Assembly: GCA_018817645.1 (NCBI GenBank)
Contig: JAHITK010000025.1
Coordinates: forward strand, 1-34,487
Source of the DNA: Patescibacteria group bacterium
GTDB lineage: Bacteria; Patescibacteriota; Minisyncoccia; Minisyncoccales; PEYH01
DNA length: 34,487 nt
Direction: 5' to 3'
This document shows positions 1-9,489 of this stretch, piece by piece. Below the pieces are notes generated by a model. That model was not told where the DNA came from. It did not search any database and saw nothing but the letters and a program-made list of their open reading frames with translations. Position 1 is the stretch's first letter; the number at the start of each line of letters is the position of its first letter. The position numbers and the translations under genes are program-made.

Positions 1-11
1 GGAGCCAATTT

Positions 12-37
12 CCGCCTATTAATTTAGGCGGTTTTTT
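12..37 (+). terminator. Rho-independent terminator of an upstream gene outside the window
   Basis: ccgccta-ttaatt-taggcgg stem followed by tttttt. Confidence 0.8.
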
Positions 38-65
38 AGTATAATAAAATAATTAAATTAAATTT

Positions 66-647
66 ATGAATTGGAAAAATATTATATTTATATTATTGAT
101 AATAATAGTGATTATTTTATCAGTATTATTGTTTATAAAATCATCCGATAAAGATATCGCTATAAATTGTCCCAAATGTGAAGATTGCATTGAATGTATT
201 AAGCCAGATCCAAAAATATCCGAATTACCAGATAGTTTCCTAAAATCAGATTATAGGGTAATCAAAATTATTGATAATCAAGATGGCAAATATTCTTTAA
301 TCGTAGCAACCAAAAGATCTGAAATTGCATGTGGTAGCCCAGATGATCCCTCTAGATGCACAGATGACAATAATTGTGGGTCTATATATACTGCACGGAC
401 TTGTTATTTTTTCTTAGAGCCCCTGTATACCTATGGAGCCAATCCGGAAACTCGTTTTATTGCAACATGGGAAGGAGGGCTAGACGGGCTAGATAAGGAT
501 TCTATTGAATTTAAGGATGATACAACAGTCATCTTTAATAGTTATGGAGGCGATAGTATATTTAGCGTCTCTAAAGTATTGGAATTGAATTTAGAAACAG
601 GAGAAATCACTCTCATTAAGAGAGAGGATTTTACATCTGAATTATGA
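66..647 (+). CDS. Hypothetical protein with N-terminal transmembrane anchor and Cys-rich segment
   Basis: 193-aa ORF; hydrophobic N-terminus, then CPKCEDCIEC. Confidence 0.75.
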   Translation: MNWKNIIFILLIIIVIILSVLLFIKSSDKDIAINCPKCEDCIECIKPDPKISELPDSFLKSDYRVIKIIDNQDGKYSLIVATKRSEIACGSPDDPSRCTDDNNCGSIYTARTCYFFLEPLYTYGANPETRFIATWEGGLDGLDKDSIEFKDDTTVIFNSYGGDSIFSVSKVLELNLETGEITLIKREDFTSEL

Positions 648-1076
648 TGAAACGTAATCTAATTCTGCACAAAACAGGGTCAAGGTCTACAATCTTGCAT
701 TGACCTCTTCTTCTTTTATACAACGCTCAATTCTTCCAATTCTCCCCTTATTTTTTTCCAATCTACAGTTCTGAATGTGTTCAATAAGGGGAGCACTTCG
801 GCAAGCTCAGTGCAGGCAGGCATGTGCTCGGTTCAAGCGACCGAGAGGTCCTGTATTTTCAAGGTTTCTCGGAATCCTCGGAATCGGTTCGAGAAAAAAT
901 CCCCATATCCCGATGGGGCGACCGAGAGGCATCCAAGAATCGCTTTAGCGGTTTTTTGATTCTATTTATAACCAAGAAATGTTGAGTTAAGGAATAGGCG
1001 ATGGGGTTGTGGAGAATTGAGGAGTTGTCCAGTTTTTCAATAAGGGATATAATGGACCTATATTAATAAGAAGAAT

Positions 1077-1691
1077 ATGGACAAACTAAGGTTCATTTCC
1101 GTAAAAAATGAGTTATTAAAGCGGAAGATCTCGATTTTTACTCTTAGGGACTTTACGAGGATTTTTAAAATACAGCCCAAAAGCGCAAGGGCTTTTTTGA
1201 GCTATAACGCCAGGAAAGGGAATTTAAAGCGCATTAAACGAGGTGCCTATATTCTTCCTGACAACCAACCAATTAAATTTGAGATTGCGAATTACCTCTG
1301 TAAGCCCTCCTATTTGTCTTTTGAAACCGCCTTGTCTTATTACGGAATTATTCCGGAAACCGTATACGCCATTACTTCTGCGACTACAAACAAAAATGCT
1401 AAGGAAGTTAATTTTGAAGGACAAGTTTATCAGTATCGTAAAATTAAAGAAAATCTTTTTTTCGGCTATCAACCGGTTAAAATAAAAGACAGAGTAATTT
1501 TAATGGCGGATAGAGAGAAGGCCTTTTTAGATTACTTATACTTGCTTTCCTTAAAAAATAATTCATTAAATGAAAGAATGGATTTGAGCAAAATTGATAA
1601 GCAAAAACTTGGCCGATATGTTAATTATTTCATGAAGAGTATAAGAAAAAATCGCGCATTAATTAATTTATTAAAAGAAATTAATCTATGA
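1077..1691 (+). CDS. AbiEi-like antitoxin / transcriptional regulator (type IV TA)
   Basis: N-terminal wHTH plus KRGAYILP..YLSFETALSYYGIIPE pattern typical of AbiEi; 4-nt overlap with downstream AbiEii-like ORF. Confidence 0.8.
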   Translation: MDKLRFISVKNELLKRKISIFTLRDFTRIFKIQPKSARAFLSYNARKGNLKRIKRGAYILPDNQPIKFEIANYLCKPSYLSFETALSYYGIIPETVYAITSATTNKNAKEVNFEGQVYQYRKIKENLFFGYQPVKIKDRVILMADREKAFLDYLYLLSLKNNSLNERMDLSKIDKQKLGRYVNYFMKSIRKNRALINLLKEINL

Positions 1692-2431
1692 TTAGTAGAC
1701 AATTTATCGCGGAATTAAGCACAAAATATCAGACATCTGAACAGAATATAGCGAGAGAATACTGCCAGCACCTGTTTCTGTCTTATTTATACAAGAGAAA
1801 AGAATCCGAAAAATTATTATTCAAAGGAGGCACGGCTTTAAGAATAATCTTTGGAAGCCCCAGATTTTCAGAGGATTTGGATTTTTCTGGCTATAATTTT
1901 TCTATTGAGGAAATTAATAGTTTGATTGATTTAGTTTTAATCGATATGAGCAAAGAGGGAATTAATTTTCAAAAAGAGGTCAACCCGGGGACGGCAGGAG
2001 AAACGAGCGGCGGGTATTATGCTATCGTGGAGTTGAAGTTGTTAGAATTTGATTCTGAAATCAGGATACAGATTTCCCTTCGCGATAAAAAAGGATTAAA
2101 AAGCAATACTCAATTGGTTGAAAATGATTTTATCGCACCTTATGCCATTGTTTTTTTAGAGGAAGGCATATTGGTTCGGGAGAAAATTCAGGCGCTCTTA
2201 GAAAGAGCAAAGTCAAGGGATTTTTTTGACTTGTATTTTATCCTTAGAAGCCGGTGCCTTATCGGATATGTGCCTCAAGATATTAGTAATCTAAAGGAAA
2301 AAATAATGGAAGCTCTACAAAATGGCTGGGAAAAAGAACTAAAAATTTTTTTACCAGCAAGCTATCACCCTCTTCTTAAGAATTTTAAGGAACGTTTAAT
2401 GAGGGAAATTGAAATTCATATTAAGGGTTAG
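1688..2431 (+). CDS. AbiEii/DUF1814-type nucleotidyltransferase toxin
   Basis: LLFKGGTALRIIFGSPRFSEDLDFSG is the DUF1814 nucleotidyltransferase signature. Confidence 0.88.
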   Translation: MISRQFIAELSTKYQTSEQNIAREYCQHLFLSYLYKRKESEKLLFKGGTALRIIFGSPRFSEDLDFSGYNFSIEEINSLIDLVLIDMSKEGINFQKEVNPGTAGETSGGYYAIVELKLLEFDSEIRIQISLRDKKGLKSNTQLVENDFIAPYAIVFLEEGILVREKIQALLERAKSRDFFDLYFILRSRCLIGYVPQDISNLKEKIMEALQNGWEKELKIFLPASYHPLLKNFKERLMREIEIHIKG

Positions 2432-2596
2432 TTCGACAATAGTGAGTGGCGGGGCGGGGTAGATTAGGGAGCAGTCAAAGTTGGTATCTCAAACCACTCT
2501 TTTGTAGTCATAAAGTAGGTTCGCACATCGTCCGCTTCCCGGAGCTGAATCGAGGAATACGAACTCGTTATTTTTAGGGGAAATTAGATTTTCCCA

Positions 2597-2642
2597 GTCC
2601 CGCCTTCGGCGGGACGCCCCGCCTGCCTTCGGGTAGGCGGGG
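2597..2642. repeat. Two adjacent GC-rich hairpins upstream of IS200-type tnpA
   Basis: gtcccgccttcggcgggac and ccccgcctgccttcgggtaggcgggg. Confidence 0.7.
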
Positions 2643-2683
2643 ATGAATGGGCAGAACACACAGCAGTGTGTTATGCTGTTAGC

Positions 2684-3124
2684 ATGAGAGTCCGACAGTT
2701 AAATCATAGTGTATACCAAACAGAATATCACCTTGTATGGGGCACTCTTTACCGTCGTAAATTTTTGAAGCACTACGTCAGAGAGGAGTTGATAAAGAAA
2801 CTATACAAAATTCAAAAGAAATATCCCGATTGGTATTTCACGAACATAAATACTGGCGATGACCATGTTCACATATTGATGGAAATACCTCCAAAGTACT
2901 CTATCGCTGAAGTAGTTTCAAAACTCAAATCTCAAACCAGTGTTTACCTTCGTGGAAGATTCAAATTCATCTCAAAAATTTACGATGGTAAAGATAGAAT
3001 TTGGGGCACAGGATACTTTGTATCTACCGTAGGCCTCAATGAGGAAAACATTAAGAAATACATCGAAAGACAGAATGCCTTTGACCGGGGGTTTAATTTA
3101 ACTGACAGACTCAGACTCTCATGA
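2684..3124 (+). mobile_element. tnpA: IS200/IS605-family Y1 transposase TnpA (no TnpB seen)
   Basis: YHLVWGTLYRRK, HUH motif DHVHILM, catalytic Tyr region GYFVSTVG; flanked by GC hairpins. Confidence 0.88.
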
Positions 3125-3136
3125 CACGCAAGGAAA

Positions 3137-3164
3137 CCCCGCCCCGACTGGAAGGAGGGCGGGG
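3137..3164. repeat. GC-rich hairpin downstream of tnpA
   Basis: ccccgccc ... gggcgggg. Confidence 0.65.
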
Positions 3165-3271
3165 AGGAGGTCATCAATAAAACAATCGCCAAGCCCTCGA
3201 TAAACCCAAGACAAACAGGCGGGTTTTTGGTAAAATAATAAGATAATAAGATAATAAAACAACCAAACGAT

Positions 3272-3691
3272 ATGAACAAAAAAATCATCCAGATTACTTT
3301 TTTCTCTTTGGCAGTTATTTTCCTTTTATTAATGGTGGAGATGTTCGTGCCGGGCGTTGGCGCCAAGTTGTTTAAGTTTTTGGGGCCCGTTGTTCTCTTT
3401 GCGGAATGGGGACTTTTTGCCCTACTTGGCGCAATATTGCTGTTTTTGACTATTAAAAATAAGGTAAAGGAGCCGCTTAGAAAATTTTTGCTGCTGACCG
3501 GGGTTTCTGCCGCGGGGTTCGTTATTTTTGTATTGCTCCATAACCTGACTTCAGGTTTGTTAAGCGCACTTTTTAACAAAGAGATTGAGGAGCCGGTGTT
3601 TTTCATTCTTGCCACCATTGTTTGTCCGATAGGATTTTTGGTCGGCGCCATACGAAGCGCTATAATTTTTTTTAAGAAAGATGCGAAGTAA
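3272..3691 (+). CDS. Hypothetical membrane protein
   Basis: 139-aa ORF with several hydrophobic helices. Confidence 0.75.
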   Translation: MNKKIIQITFFSLAVIFLLLMVEMFVPGVGAKLFKFLGPVVLFAEWGLFALLGAILLFLTIKNKVKEPLRKFLLLTGVSAAGFVIFVLLHNLTSGLLSALFNKEIEEPVFFILATIVCPIGFLVGAIRSAIIFFKKDAK

Positions 3692-3962
3692 TAAAAGATA
3701 TTGGTCTGAGAGGGTAACAAAGCAGAGTAATGCCCTTGATTTAGAGAAGGGTGTTTTTATCCTTGAGGACCCAAAAAAGATTGCCTTGTCTTTGAAAATG
3801 TCGGCAGAAATGAGCGATAGGCGAAAGGCGGGAGCTTTTCAGTCGGCGATGTCTATGCTTAATTTTTACATTAACCGGGCAGGAAAGAATTTAGCAGCAG
3901 AGCGGAAGGAAATTCTTGAGCAGGCGAAAGGGGAGTTGAGAAGAGTATTCAATCGGGAGTAG
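3681..3962 (+). CDS. DUF3175-like protein
   Basis: WSERVTKQSNALDLEKGVF..PKKIALSLK..SAMSMLNFYINRAGKNL pattern. Confidence 0.75.
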   Translation: MRSNKRYWSERVTKQSNALDLEKGVFILEDPKKIALSLKMSAEMSDRRKAGAFQSAMSMLNFYINRAGKNLAAERKEILEQAKGELRRVFNRE

Positions 3963-4119
3963 GGCTGTCCGTAGGAGGCCCTTTGCGCCCCGCAGAGGAA
4001 TCTGCGGGGCGCTATGTTTTTGGCGCGACGGCAGTAAGACAGTGGCAGAGAAAGAAATTTTTTGTTATTATTGAAGGGGTCGAGTAAAAAACAACGAATA
4101 ATTAAAATTATTTAAAAAT

Positions 4120-4518
4120 ATGAAAGGATTTAATACAAACATTGAGAAAGACACCTTGGAAAACAATAATTTCAGAAAAGTGCTTTATACCGGCAAGCAC
4201 AGCCAATTGGTCTTAATGAGTTTAAAGCCGAAAGAGGAGATAGGAATGGAGGTTCACCCGGATAATGACCAATTTTTCCGTTTTGAAAAGGGGCAAGGGA
4301 AATGTATTATTGATGGAAACGAATATGAGGTGGCAGACGGTTCGGCTATCGTGGTGCCGGCCAGAGCCCAGCATAATGTAATCAATGTATCTGAGGGGGA
4401 AGAGTTGAAAATGTATACTATTTATTCTCCGGCTCATCACAAAGACGGGATTGTCCGCGCCACTAAAGAGGAGGCGGAGAGCAATGAGGCGGAATTTGAC
4501 GGCATTACCACCGAATAG
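4120..4518 (+). CDS. Cupin-domain protein
   Basis: EIGMEVHPDNDQFFRFEKGQGKCIIDG...VVPARAQHNVIN cupin motifs. Confidence 0.88.
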   Translation: MKGFNTNIEKDTLENNNFRKVLYTGKHSQLVLMSLKPKEEIGMEVHPDNDQFFRFEKGQGKCIIDGNEYEVADGSAIVVPARAQHNVINVSEGEELKMYTIYSPAHHKDGIVRATKEEAESNEAEFDGITTE

Positions 4519-4544
4519 TTTAAGATAACTTGAATCCAAAAACC

Positions 4545-4575
4545 CGCCCTTCGATAAACTCAGGGCGGGTTTTCG
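4545..4575 (+). terminator. Rho-independent terminator
   Basis: cccgccct-tcgataaactc-agggcgggttttc. Confidence 0.7.
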
Positions 4576-4595
4576 GATTGGGGATAACTAAACCA

Positions 4596-4624
4596 TTGAC
4601 AGGAAATAGTTATGGGTGTATATT
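4596..4624 (+). promoter_or_regulatory. Sigma70-type promoter
   Basis: TTGACA (4596-4601), 17-nt spacer, TATATT (4619-4624). Confidence 0.75.
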
Positions 4625-4738
4625 CATAATAGGAGTTGTTGAAGATTCAAAAAGGTCGATTTAAACAAATTAAATTTTCGTTCAGTCATCTTTAATTTTT
4701 CTTTTTGAATTTTTAATTTGACTGAGCGGAGCAAAAAT

Positions 4739-4984
4739 ATGCCAAGATACGACAGAACAGGTCCTTTAGGGTATGGCCCTATGACCGGAAGGGGAATGGG
4801 TCCCTGCGGCGGGGGAATGGCTTATGGCAGAGGCGCTGGAACAGGATTTGCGCCCGGTTTTGGGTGGAGAAGATTTTTAAGCAAATCGGAAGAGGAGGAT
4901 GTTTTAAAAGAAGAAGAGGGAATGCTGGAAGAGGAGTTAAAAGCAGTTAAGGAACGGTTAGCTGAACTAAAGGACAAAAATTAA
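4739..4984 (+). CDS. DUF5320-like Gly/Met-rich protein
   Basis: MPRYDRTGPLGYGPMTGRGMGPCGGG N-terminus; coiled C-terminus. Confidence 0.85.
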   Translation: MPRYDRTGPLGYGPMTGRGMGPCGGGMAYGRGAGTGFAPGFGWRRFLSKSEEEDVLKEEEGMLEEELKAVKERLAELKDKN

Positions 4985-5036
4985 AGAAGGCCGGGAGCCC
5001 AGCCCTCTAAAAGAGGGCTGGGGAGGCCTTCTTTAA
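4981..5036. terminator. Long near-perfect hairpin between DUF5320 and DUF134 genes (terminator/attenuator)
   Basis: ttaaagaaggcc ... agccctct taaa agagggct ... ggccttctttaa. Confidence 0.6.
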
Positions 5037-5072
5037 GCTAAATAATATCATTAAATTGAGTTAATTTCAATT

Positions 5073-5348
5073 ATGGTAAGGCCAAGAGGTTGCCGGAGAA
5101 TAAGATTTAATCCGCGCGTCACTTATTTCAAGCCCCAAGGCGTGCCGATGAGGCATTTGGAAGTTATTGAATTAACCGCTGAAGAAACGGAGGCCTTGAG
5201 ATTAAGGAACATAAAAGAATTGGACCAGGTTGAATGCGCCAAGTTGATGAACACTTCCCAAAGCACATTCCAGAGGATTTTATCTTCGGCTTATAAAAAA
5301 ATTACCGAATCGCTGATAAACGGAAAAGCGATAAGAATAATAAAATAG
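5073..5348 (+). CDS. DUF134/UPF0251 family putative DNA-binding protein
   Basis: MVRPRGCRRI...LTAEETEALRLRNIKELDQVECAKLMNTSQSTFQRIL. Confidence 0.88.
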   Translation: MVRPRGCRRIRFNPRVTYFKPQGVPMRHLEVIELTAEETEALRLRNIKELDQVECAKLMNTSQSTFQRILSSAYKKITESLINGKAIRIIK

Positions 5349-5387
5349 CCAAAGGAATCATTAATCAATAATTCGAGCTTAGAAAAT

Positions 5388-5416
5388 TTGACAGATTTTG
5401 GGCTATGGTGTATAGT
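5388..5416 (+). promoter_or_regulatory. Sigma70-type promoter of the RRM gene
   Basis: TTGACA (5388-5393), 17-nt spacer, TATAGT (5411-5416). Confidence 0.8.
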
Positions 5417-5458
5417 GGTTTTTAATAGGTCGAAAAAATAAGCAAAAAAGAAAAATAG

Positions 5459-5719
5459 ATGAGCAATAAGCTATATGTCGGTAATCTCCCTTACGAGACG
5501 ACCGAGGATGCTCTAAAGAATTTTTTCTCTGAAGCTGGCTCTGTAGCTTCTGCGACTATCATAGTGGACAAAATCTCTGGTAGATCAAAGGGCTTCGGTT
5601 TCGTAGAAATGTCAACCGAGGATGATGCCAAGAACGCCATTGAAATGTTCAATGGCAAAGAGTTCTCCGGCAGAAACATCGTGGTTGATGAGGCTAGGCC
5701 CATGAAAAAGGAATTTTAA
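5459..5719 (+). CDS. RRM-domain RNA-binding protein
   Basis: RNP2 LYVGNLPY and RNP1 KGFGFVEM. Confidence 0.92.
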   Translation: MSNKLYVGNLPYETTEDALKNFFSEAGSVASATIIVDKISGRSKGFGFVEMSTEDDAKNAIEMFNGKEFSGRNIVVDEARPMKKEF

Positions 5720-5748
5720 TTCTTTTGTAGTATTCGAACCAAAACAAG

Positions 5749-5768
5749 AAGCCCTTCCGGGCTTTTTG
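5749..5768 (+). terminator. Rho-independent terminator
   Basis: aagcccttccgggctttttg. Confidence 0.75.
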
Positions 5769-5840
5769 TTTTCTTTAAAAGTTTTATGGTATAATGGACA
5801 AGTATTATCCAATCTAAAAAATCATTAATTACCTCAAATT

Positions 5841-6227
5841 ATGAACATGAGAAAGATAATAATTTGGTTGGCGCGCTTGATTTGCCTTGTATCAGCCCTG
5901 TTCTTTTTGGTATTTGTGATAGGCGAAGGAGTGTTCGAGGCAATAGAACAAACAGGAAACAAAATCAGGGCCGAAGCTTTCGTATTAGCCGGTCTTTTAA
6001 TATTCGCCGGCATCAGCAGTTTAATTGTCTGGAAATGGCAAAAATTAGGCGCGATTCTGCTCTTTGTCGCCGGATTATTTTTAGTATTTTTCGTTGTTGC
6101 CACGGCAAAGTCCAACCGGGCACTGGTGTCCGCTATGGTGGGAGGCCCTTTTATTGTTTCGTCAGCCCTTTTCTTCTTGGCAGAACGCGATAAAAGAAAA
6201 ACAAGAGAATTAATGGTGGTTAAATAA
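5841..6227 (+). CDS. Hypothetical membrane protein
   Basis: 128-aa ORF, four hydrophobic segments. Confidence 0.75.
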   Translation: MNMRKIIIWLARLICLVSALFFLVFVIGEGVFEAIEQTGNKIRAEAFVLAGLLIFAGISSLIVWKWQKLGAILLFVAGLFLVFFVVATAKSNRALVSAMVGGPFIVSSALFFLAERDKRKTRELMVVK

Positions 6228-6230
6228 AAT

Positions 6231-6686
6231 ATGAATAAAAAAGAACATTATCCGCTTATCAGGACAATTTATCTCTATTTGTTTACTTTAGTGGGATTAG
6301 CCCTTTTGATATCCGGCACAGTGAGGTTAGTTGATATGGGTCTTAAAGCCCTTATTTTTACCGAGGCGGACTATTATCTGCGAACGGAAATGCCTCCGAT
6401 GGCGCCTATCGCCTTAGACGAAATAGGAGAACTTCAAGAAGGCGCGCCATTAAGCCAAGAGCAGCTTCTTTTAATAGATAATTGGCTTAAGGATTATCAG
6501 GCGTGGCAGGATAAGACCGGCGGGAGTAATGGTTTGGTCAGCTCCAGACAGAGAGACGCTTCTACCAGCATATCTTTAATATTGGTTGGTCTTCCCTTGT
6601 ATTTGTTTCACTGGTCTATTATCAGGAGAGAAACCAAAAATAAAGAATCCAAAAACCAAAGACCAAAATCCAAAACTACAACTTAA
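6231..6686 (+). CDS. Hypothetical membrane protein (possibly DUF5671-like)
   Basis: 151-aa ORF; N- and C-terminal hydrophobic helices. Confidence 0.7.
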   Translation: MNKKEHYPLIRTIYLYLFTLVGLALLISGTVRLVDMGLKALIFTEADYYLRTEMPPMAPIALDEIGELQEGAPLSQEQLLLIDNWLKDYQAWQDKTGGSNGLVSSRQRDASTSISLILVGLPLYLFHWSIIRRETKNKESKNQRPKSKTTT

Positions 6687-6747
6687 AACCAAAAATTTTT
6701 AATTTTTGTATTGTGGTTTTGGTTTTTTTGTTTTGGGTTAACCCTTC

Positions 6748-6770
6748 ATTACGAGGCCCGGCCTCGTAAT
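6748..6770. repeat. 23-bp palindrome, copy A
   Basis: attacgaggcccggcctcgtaat; reverse-complement copy at 19091-19113. Confidence 0.9.
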
Positions 6771-6781
6771 CTCGTAAATAT

Positions 6782-9439
6782 TTGAAACAAGAGGGTTTTT
6801 CAACTAAAATAAAAAGAATGATTGCCAGATGGCATAATTTATCTTCGCCAGAGACGGTTAAGATTTTAGGGAGCGATATTAAAAGAGGATTGAAACAGAG
6901 CGAGGCGCTTGAGCGCCAAATTGAGTTTGGAAAAAATTCTTTGCCAAAAGAGAAACCGGCTCCTCGGTTTAAGATTTTTTTGAGCCAATTCCGCAGTCCG
7001 TTAATCTATATTCTTTTTATTGCCGGAGTAGTGGTTTTATTCTTGGGCGATTATACAGACAGCATAGTAATCTTCGGAGCAGTGATATTAAATACCCTGG
7101 TGGGTTTTATTCAGGAGCACAAGGCCTCCCGAGCCCTGTTTGAACTTAAAAAAGCGATTAAAGAACAAGCCAGGGTTTTAAGGCAGGGAAGCGTCAAAAT
7201 AATTGATTCGTCTGAAATAGTGCCAGGCGACATTTTTATTTTACAAGCCGGAGACAAGGTTCCGGCGGATGGAAGGATTATAGAATCCCATAATCTTAAG
7301 GTGAACGAAATGGCCCTGACCGGAGAATGGTTGGCAAGCGAGAAATCAGTTCAATTATTGAAAGAAGATGTTCCGCTAGCTGACAGAGATAATATGGTCT
7401 ATTTGGGAACCATAGCAGAAGAAGGAAAAGCAAGGGTTATTGCGACGGGAACCGGCTTGGGCACGGAAATCGGGAAAATTGCCGTGAGCTTGCGAAGCAT
7501 CAAAGAAGAGAAGACCCCTTACCAAAGAAAATTGAGTCATTTTTCAAAGATAATAGGCATTGCCATCGGGCTTGTCACTTTAGTCATTTTTTTTGAAGGA
7601 ATTTTAACGGGCGAAAATTTCCTCGAGATGTTTACCACCTCTATCGCCATGGCCGTAGCCGCTGTCCCGGAAGGGCTCCCGGTAGCGATGACCGTAATTT
7701 TGGCACTTGGGATGCAGAGAATTTTCAAGAAAAAAGGGTTGGCAAGAAAATTGGTGGCCGCGGAAACGCTTGGCAGCACCTCGGTTATCTGCACCGACAA
7801 AACAGCCACTCTGACCGAAGGGAAAATCAGCGTGAGCAAGATATTTGACGGCCAGAAAATATTAAGCGCTTCCAACCGGAATTTAATTGATAATTCTATC
7901 TATAAAATAGCGATGGTCTGCCATGAGGCATTCATAGAAAACATTCAGGAGGAGAAGGAAGATTGGGTGGTAAGGGGGAGGCCTACCGACCGGGCCATTC
8001 TCTTATTCGGTCTTGAATCAGGCGTTTCAAAAGAAGCGGTGGAGCAAGAACTGGTCAAGATAGATGAAATTCCTTTTGACAATAAGAGGAAATTTTTAGC
8101 CACCCTTCACAAGAAAGGAAAGGATAATTTTCTTTTTGTTTCCGGCGCGCCGGAGAATTTGCTGGCAATATCTAATTTAAATGAGAGCGCTAAAAAGAAA
8201 TGGGAGCAAAAGTTAGAGGAGCTTACCAGAGAAGGGCTTAGAGTGATTTGCCTGGCCAAGAAAAAGATTGCCCAAGACACCATTGTTGATTCAGAATTTA
8301 ATAATTTGGAAATTGTTTCCTTTTTGGGACTTTCAGACCCGTTAAGAAAAGACGCCAAAAAAGCCATAACAATCTGCCGGCAGGCCGGGTTAAAGATTAT
8401 TATGGTTACCGGAGACCATCGCCTAACTGCCGAGAGTATCGCCAAGCAATTAGGGTTTAAAATCTCCAAAGCAAGCGTTATTGAAGGGAAAGAATTGAGC
8501 CAGCTGTCGGATGAAGAGTTCCAAAAAAGAGTTAAGGATATACAAATTTATGCCCGAGTTGAACCGGAGCACAAAACAAGAATAGTCCGGGCCTGGCAGG
8601 CGAGAGGAGAGGTGGTGGCAATGACCGGGGACGGGATTAACGATGCCCCTGCCTTGAAGCAGGCCGATATCGGCGTTGCTCTTGGTTCCGGGACCAGGGT
8701 GGCGAAAGAGACCTCTGATTTAGTGCTTTTAAACAACAGCTTCCGTATTATTGTCTATGCCATAGAGGAAGGTCGGGCGATATTGGATAATATCAGGAAG
8801 GTAATCACTTATCTTTTAGCAGACAGCTTTACGGAAGTGATTTTGATAGGAGGAAGTATGTTGATGGCCAAAATATCCGGCCAGCCCTGGTTTTTGCCCC
8901 TTACGGCAGTGCAGATACTGTGGGTTAATTTAATAGAAGACGGGCCTCCGAGCTTGGCGCTTGCCTTTGAGCCGAAAGAAAACGATTTAATGAAATTTAA
9001 ACCCAAAGGACACAGGGGGAAATTGCTGACCAGGGAAATGAAAATAATAATTTTCACAATCGGGATAGCAACTGATTTGTTGCTTTTAGGTCTCTTTGCC
9101 TGGTTCTGGCTGAGAGGGCTGGATGTAAGATACATAAGGACTATGGTTTTTGCGGCCTTGGCCATTGATTCGCTTATCTATGTATTTTCCTGCAAGAGCT
9201 TGAGAAAAGGTCTGTTTCATATTAATATATTATCTAATGGGGTTTTAATCGGCGGATGGATTTTTGGAATGGCGGCTTTGATAGGAGCCATCCACCTGCC
9301 GGCGCTTAATCATCTGCTGGGCACAATCCCGCTCCATTTTGCGGACTGGTACATTCTGTTAAGTTTGGGGATTGTAGAATTACTGCTGATTGAAACAGTA
9401 AAACATTATTTTATTACCCGTCATCAGACCGAAAAATAA
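6782..9439 (+). CDS. P-type cation-transporting ATPase (P2A-like)
   Basis: PEGLPVAMT, CTDKTATLTEG, MTGDGINDAPALKQADIGVAL; probable TTG start. Confidence 0.93.
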   Translation: MKQEGFSTKIKRMIARWHNLSSPETVKILGSDIKRGLKQSEALERQIEFGKNSLPKEKPAPRFKIFLSQFRSPLIYILFIAGVVVLFLGDYTDSIVIFGAVILNTLVGFIQEHKASRALFELKKAIKEQARVLRQGSVKIIDSSEIVPGDIFILQAGDKVPADGRIIESHNLKVNEMALTGEWLASEKSVQLLKEDVPLADRDNMVYLGTIAEEGKARVIATGTGLGTEIGKIAVSLRSIKEEKTPYQRKLSHFSKIIGIAIGLVTLVIFFEGILTGENFLEMFTTSIAMAVAAVPEGLPVAMTVILALGMQRIFKKKGLARKLVAAETLGSTSVICTDKTATLTEGKISVSKIFDGQKILSASNRNLIDNSIYKIAMVCHEAFIENIQEEKEDWVVRGRPTDRAILLFGLESGVSKEAVEQELVKIDEIPFDNKRKFLATLHKKGKDNFLFVSGAPENLLAISNLNESAKKKWEQKLEELTREGLRVICLAKKKIAQDTIVDSEFNNLEIVSFLGLSDPLRKDAKKAITICRQAGLKIIMVTGDHRLTAESIAKQLGFKISKASVIEGKELSQLSDEEFQKRVKDIQIYARVEPEHKTRIVRAWQARGEVVAMTGDGINDAPALKQADIGVALGSGTRVAKETSDLVLLNNSFRIIVYAIEEGRAILDNIRKVITYLLADSFTEVILIGGSMLMAKISGQPWFLPLTAVQILWVNLIEDGPPSLALAFEPKENDLMKFKPKGHRGKLLTREMKIIIFTIGIATDLLLLGLFAWFWLRGLDVRYIRTMVFAALAIDSLIYVFSCKSLRKGLFHINILSNGVLIGGWIFGMAALIGAIHLPALNHLLGTIPLHFADWYILLSLGIVELLLIETVKHYFITRHQTEK

Positions 9440-9489
9440 TTAACCAGCGGTTCTTAATTAATAATTAATAATTAATTATTAATAGACAG

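Noticed and set aside
777-959. 60-aa ORF
   Set aside because: Lies in hairpin-rich intergenic DNA (gagcacttcggcaagctcagtgcaggcagg), no recognisable domain; likely spurious.
2980-3720. 246-aa minus-strand ORF and the many other antisense ORFs in the track
   Set aside because: They are shadows of well-supported plus-strand genes and contain no recognisable domains.
9440-9489. AT-rich aattaataattaata run as an origin-like or regulatory element
   Set aside because: Simple low-complexity spacer; no DnaA boxes or other support.
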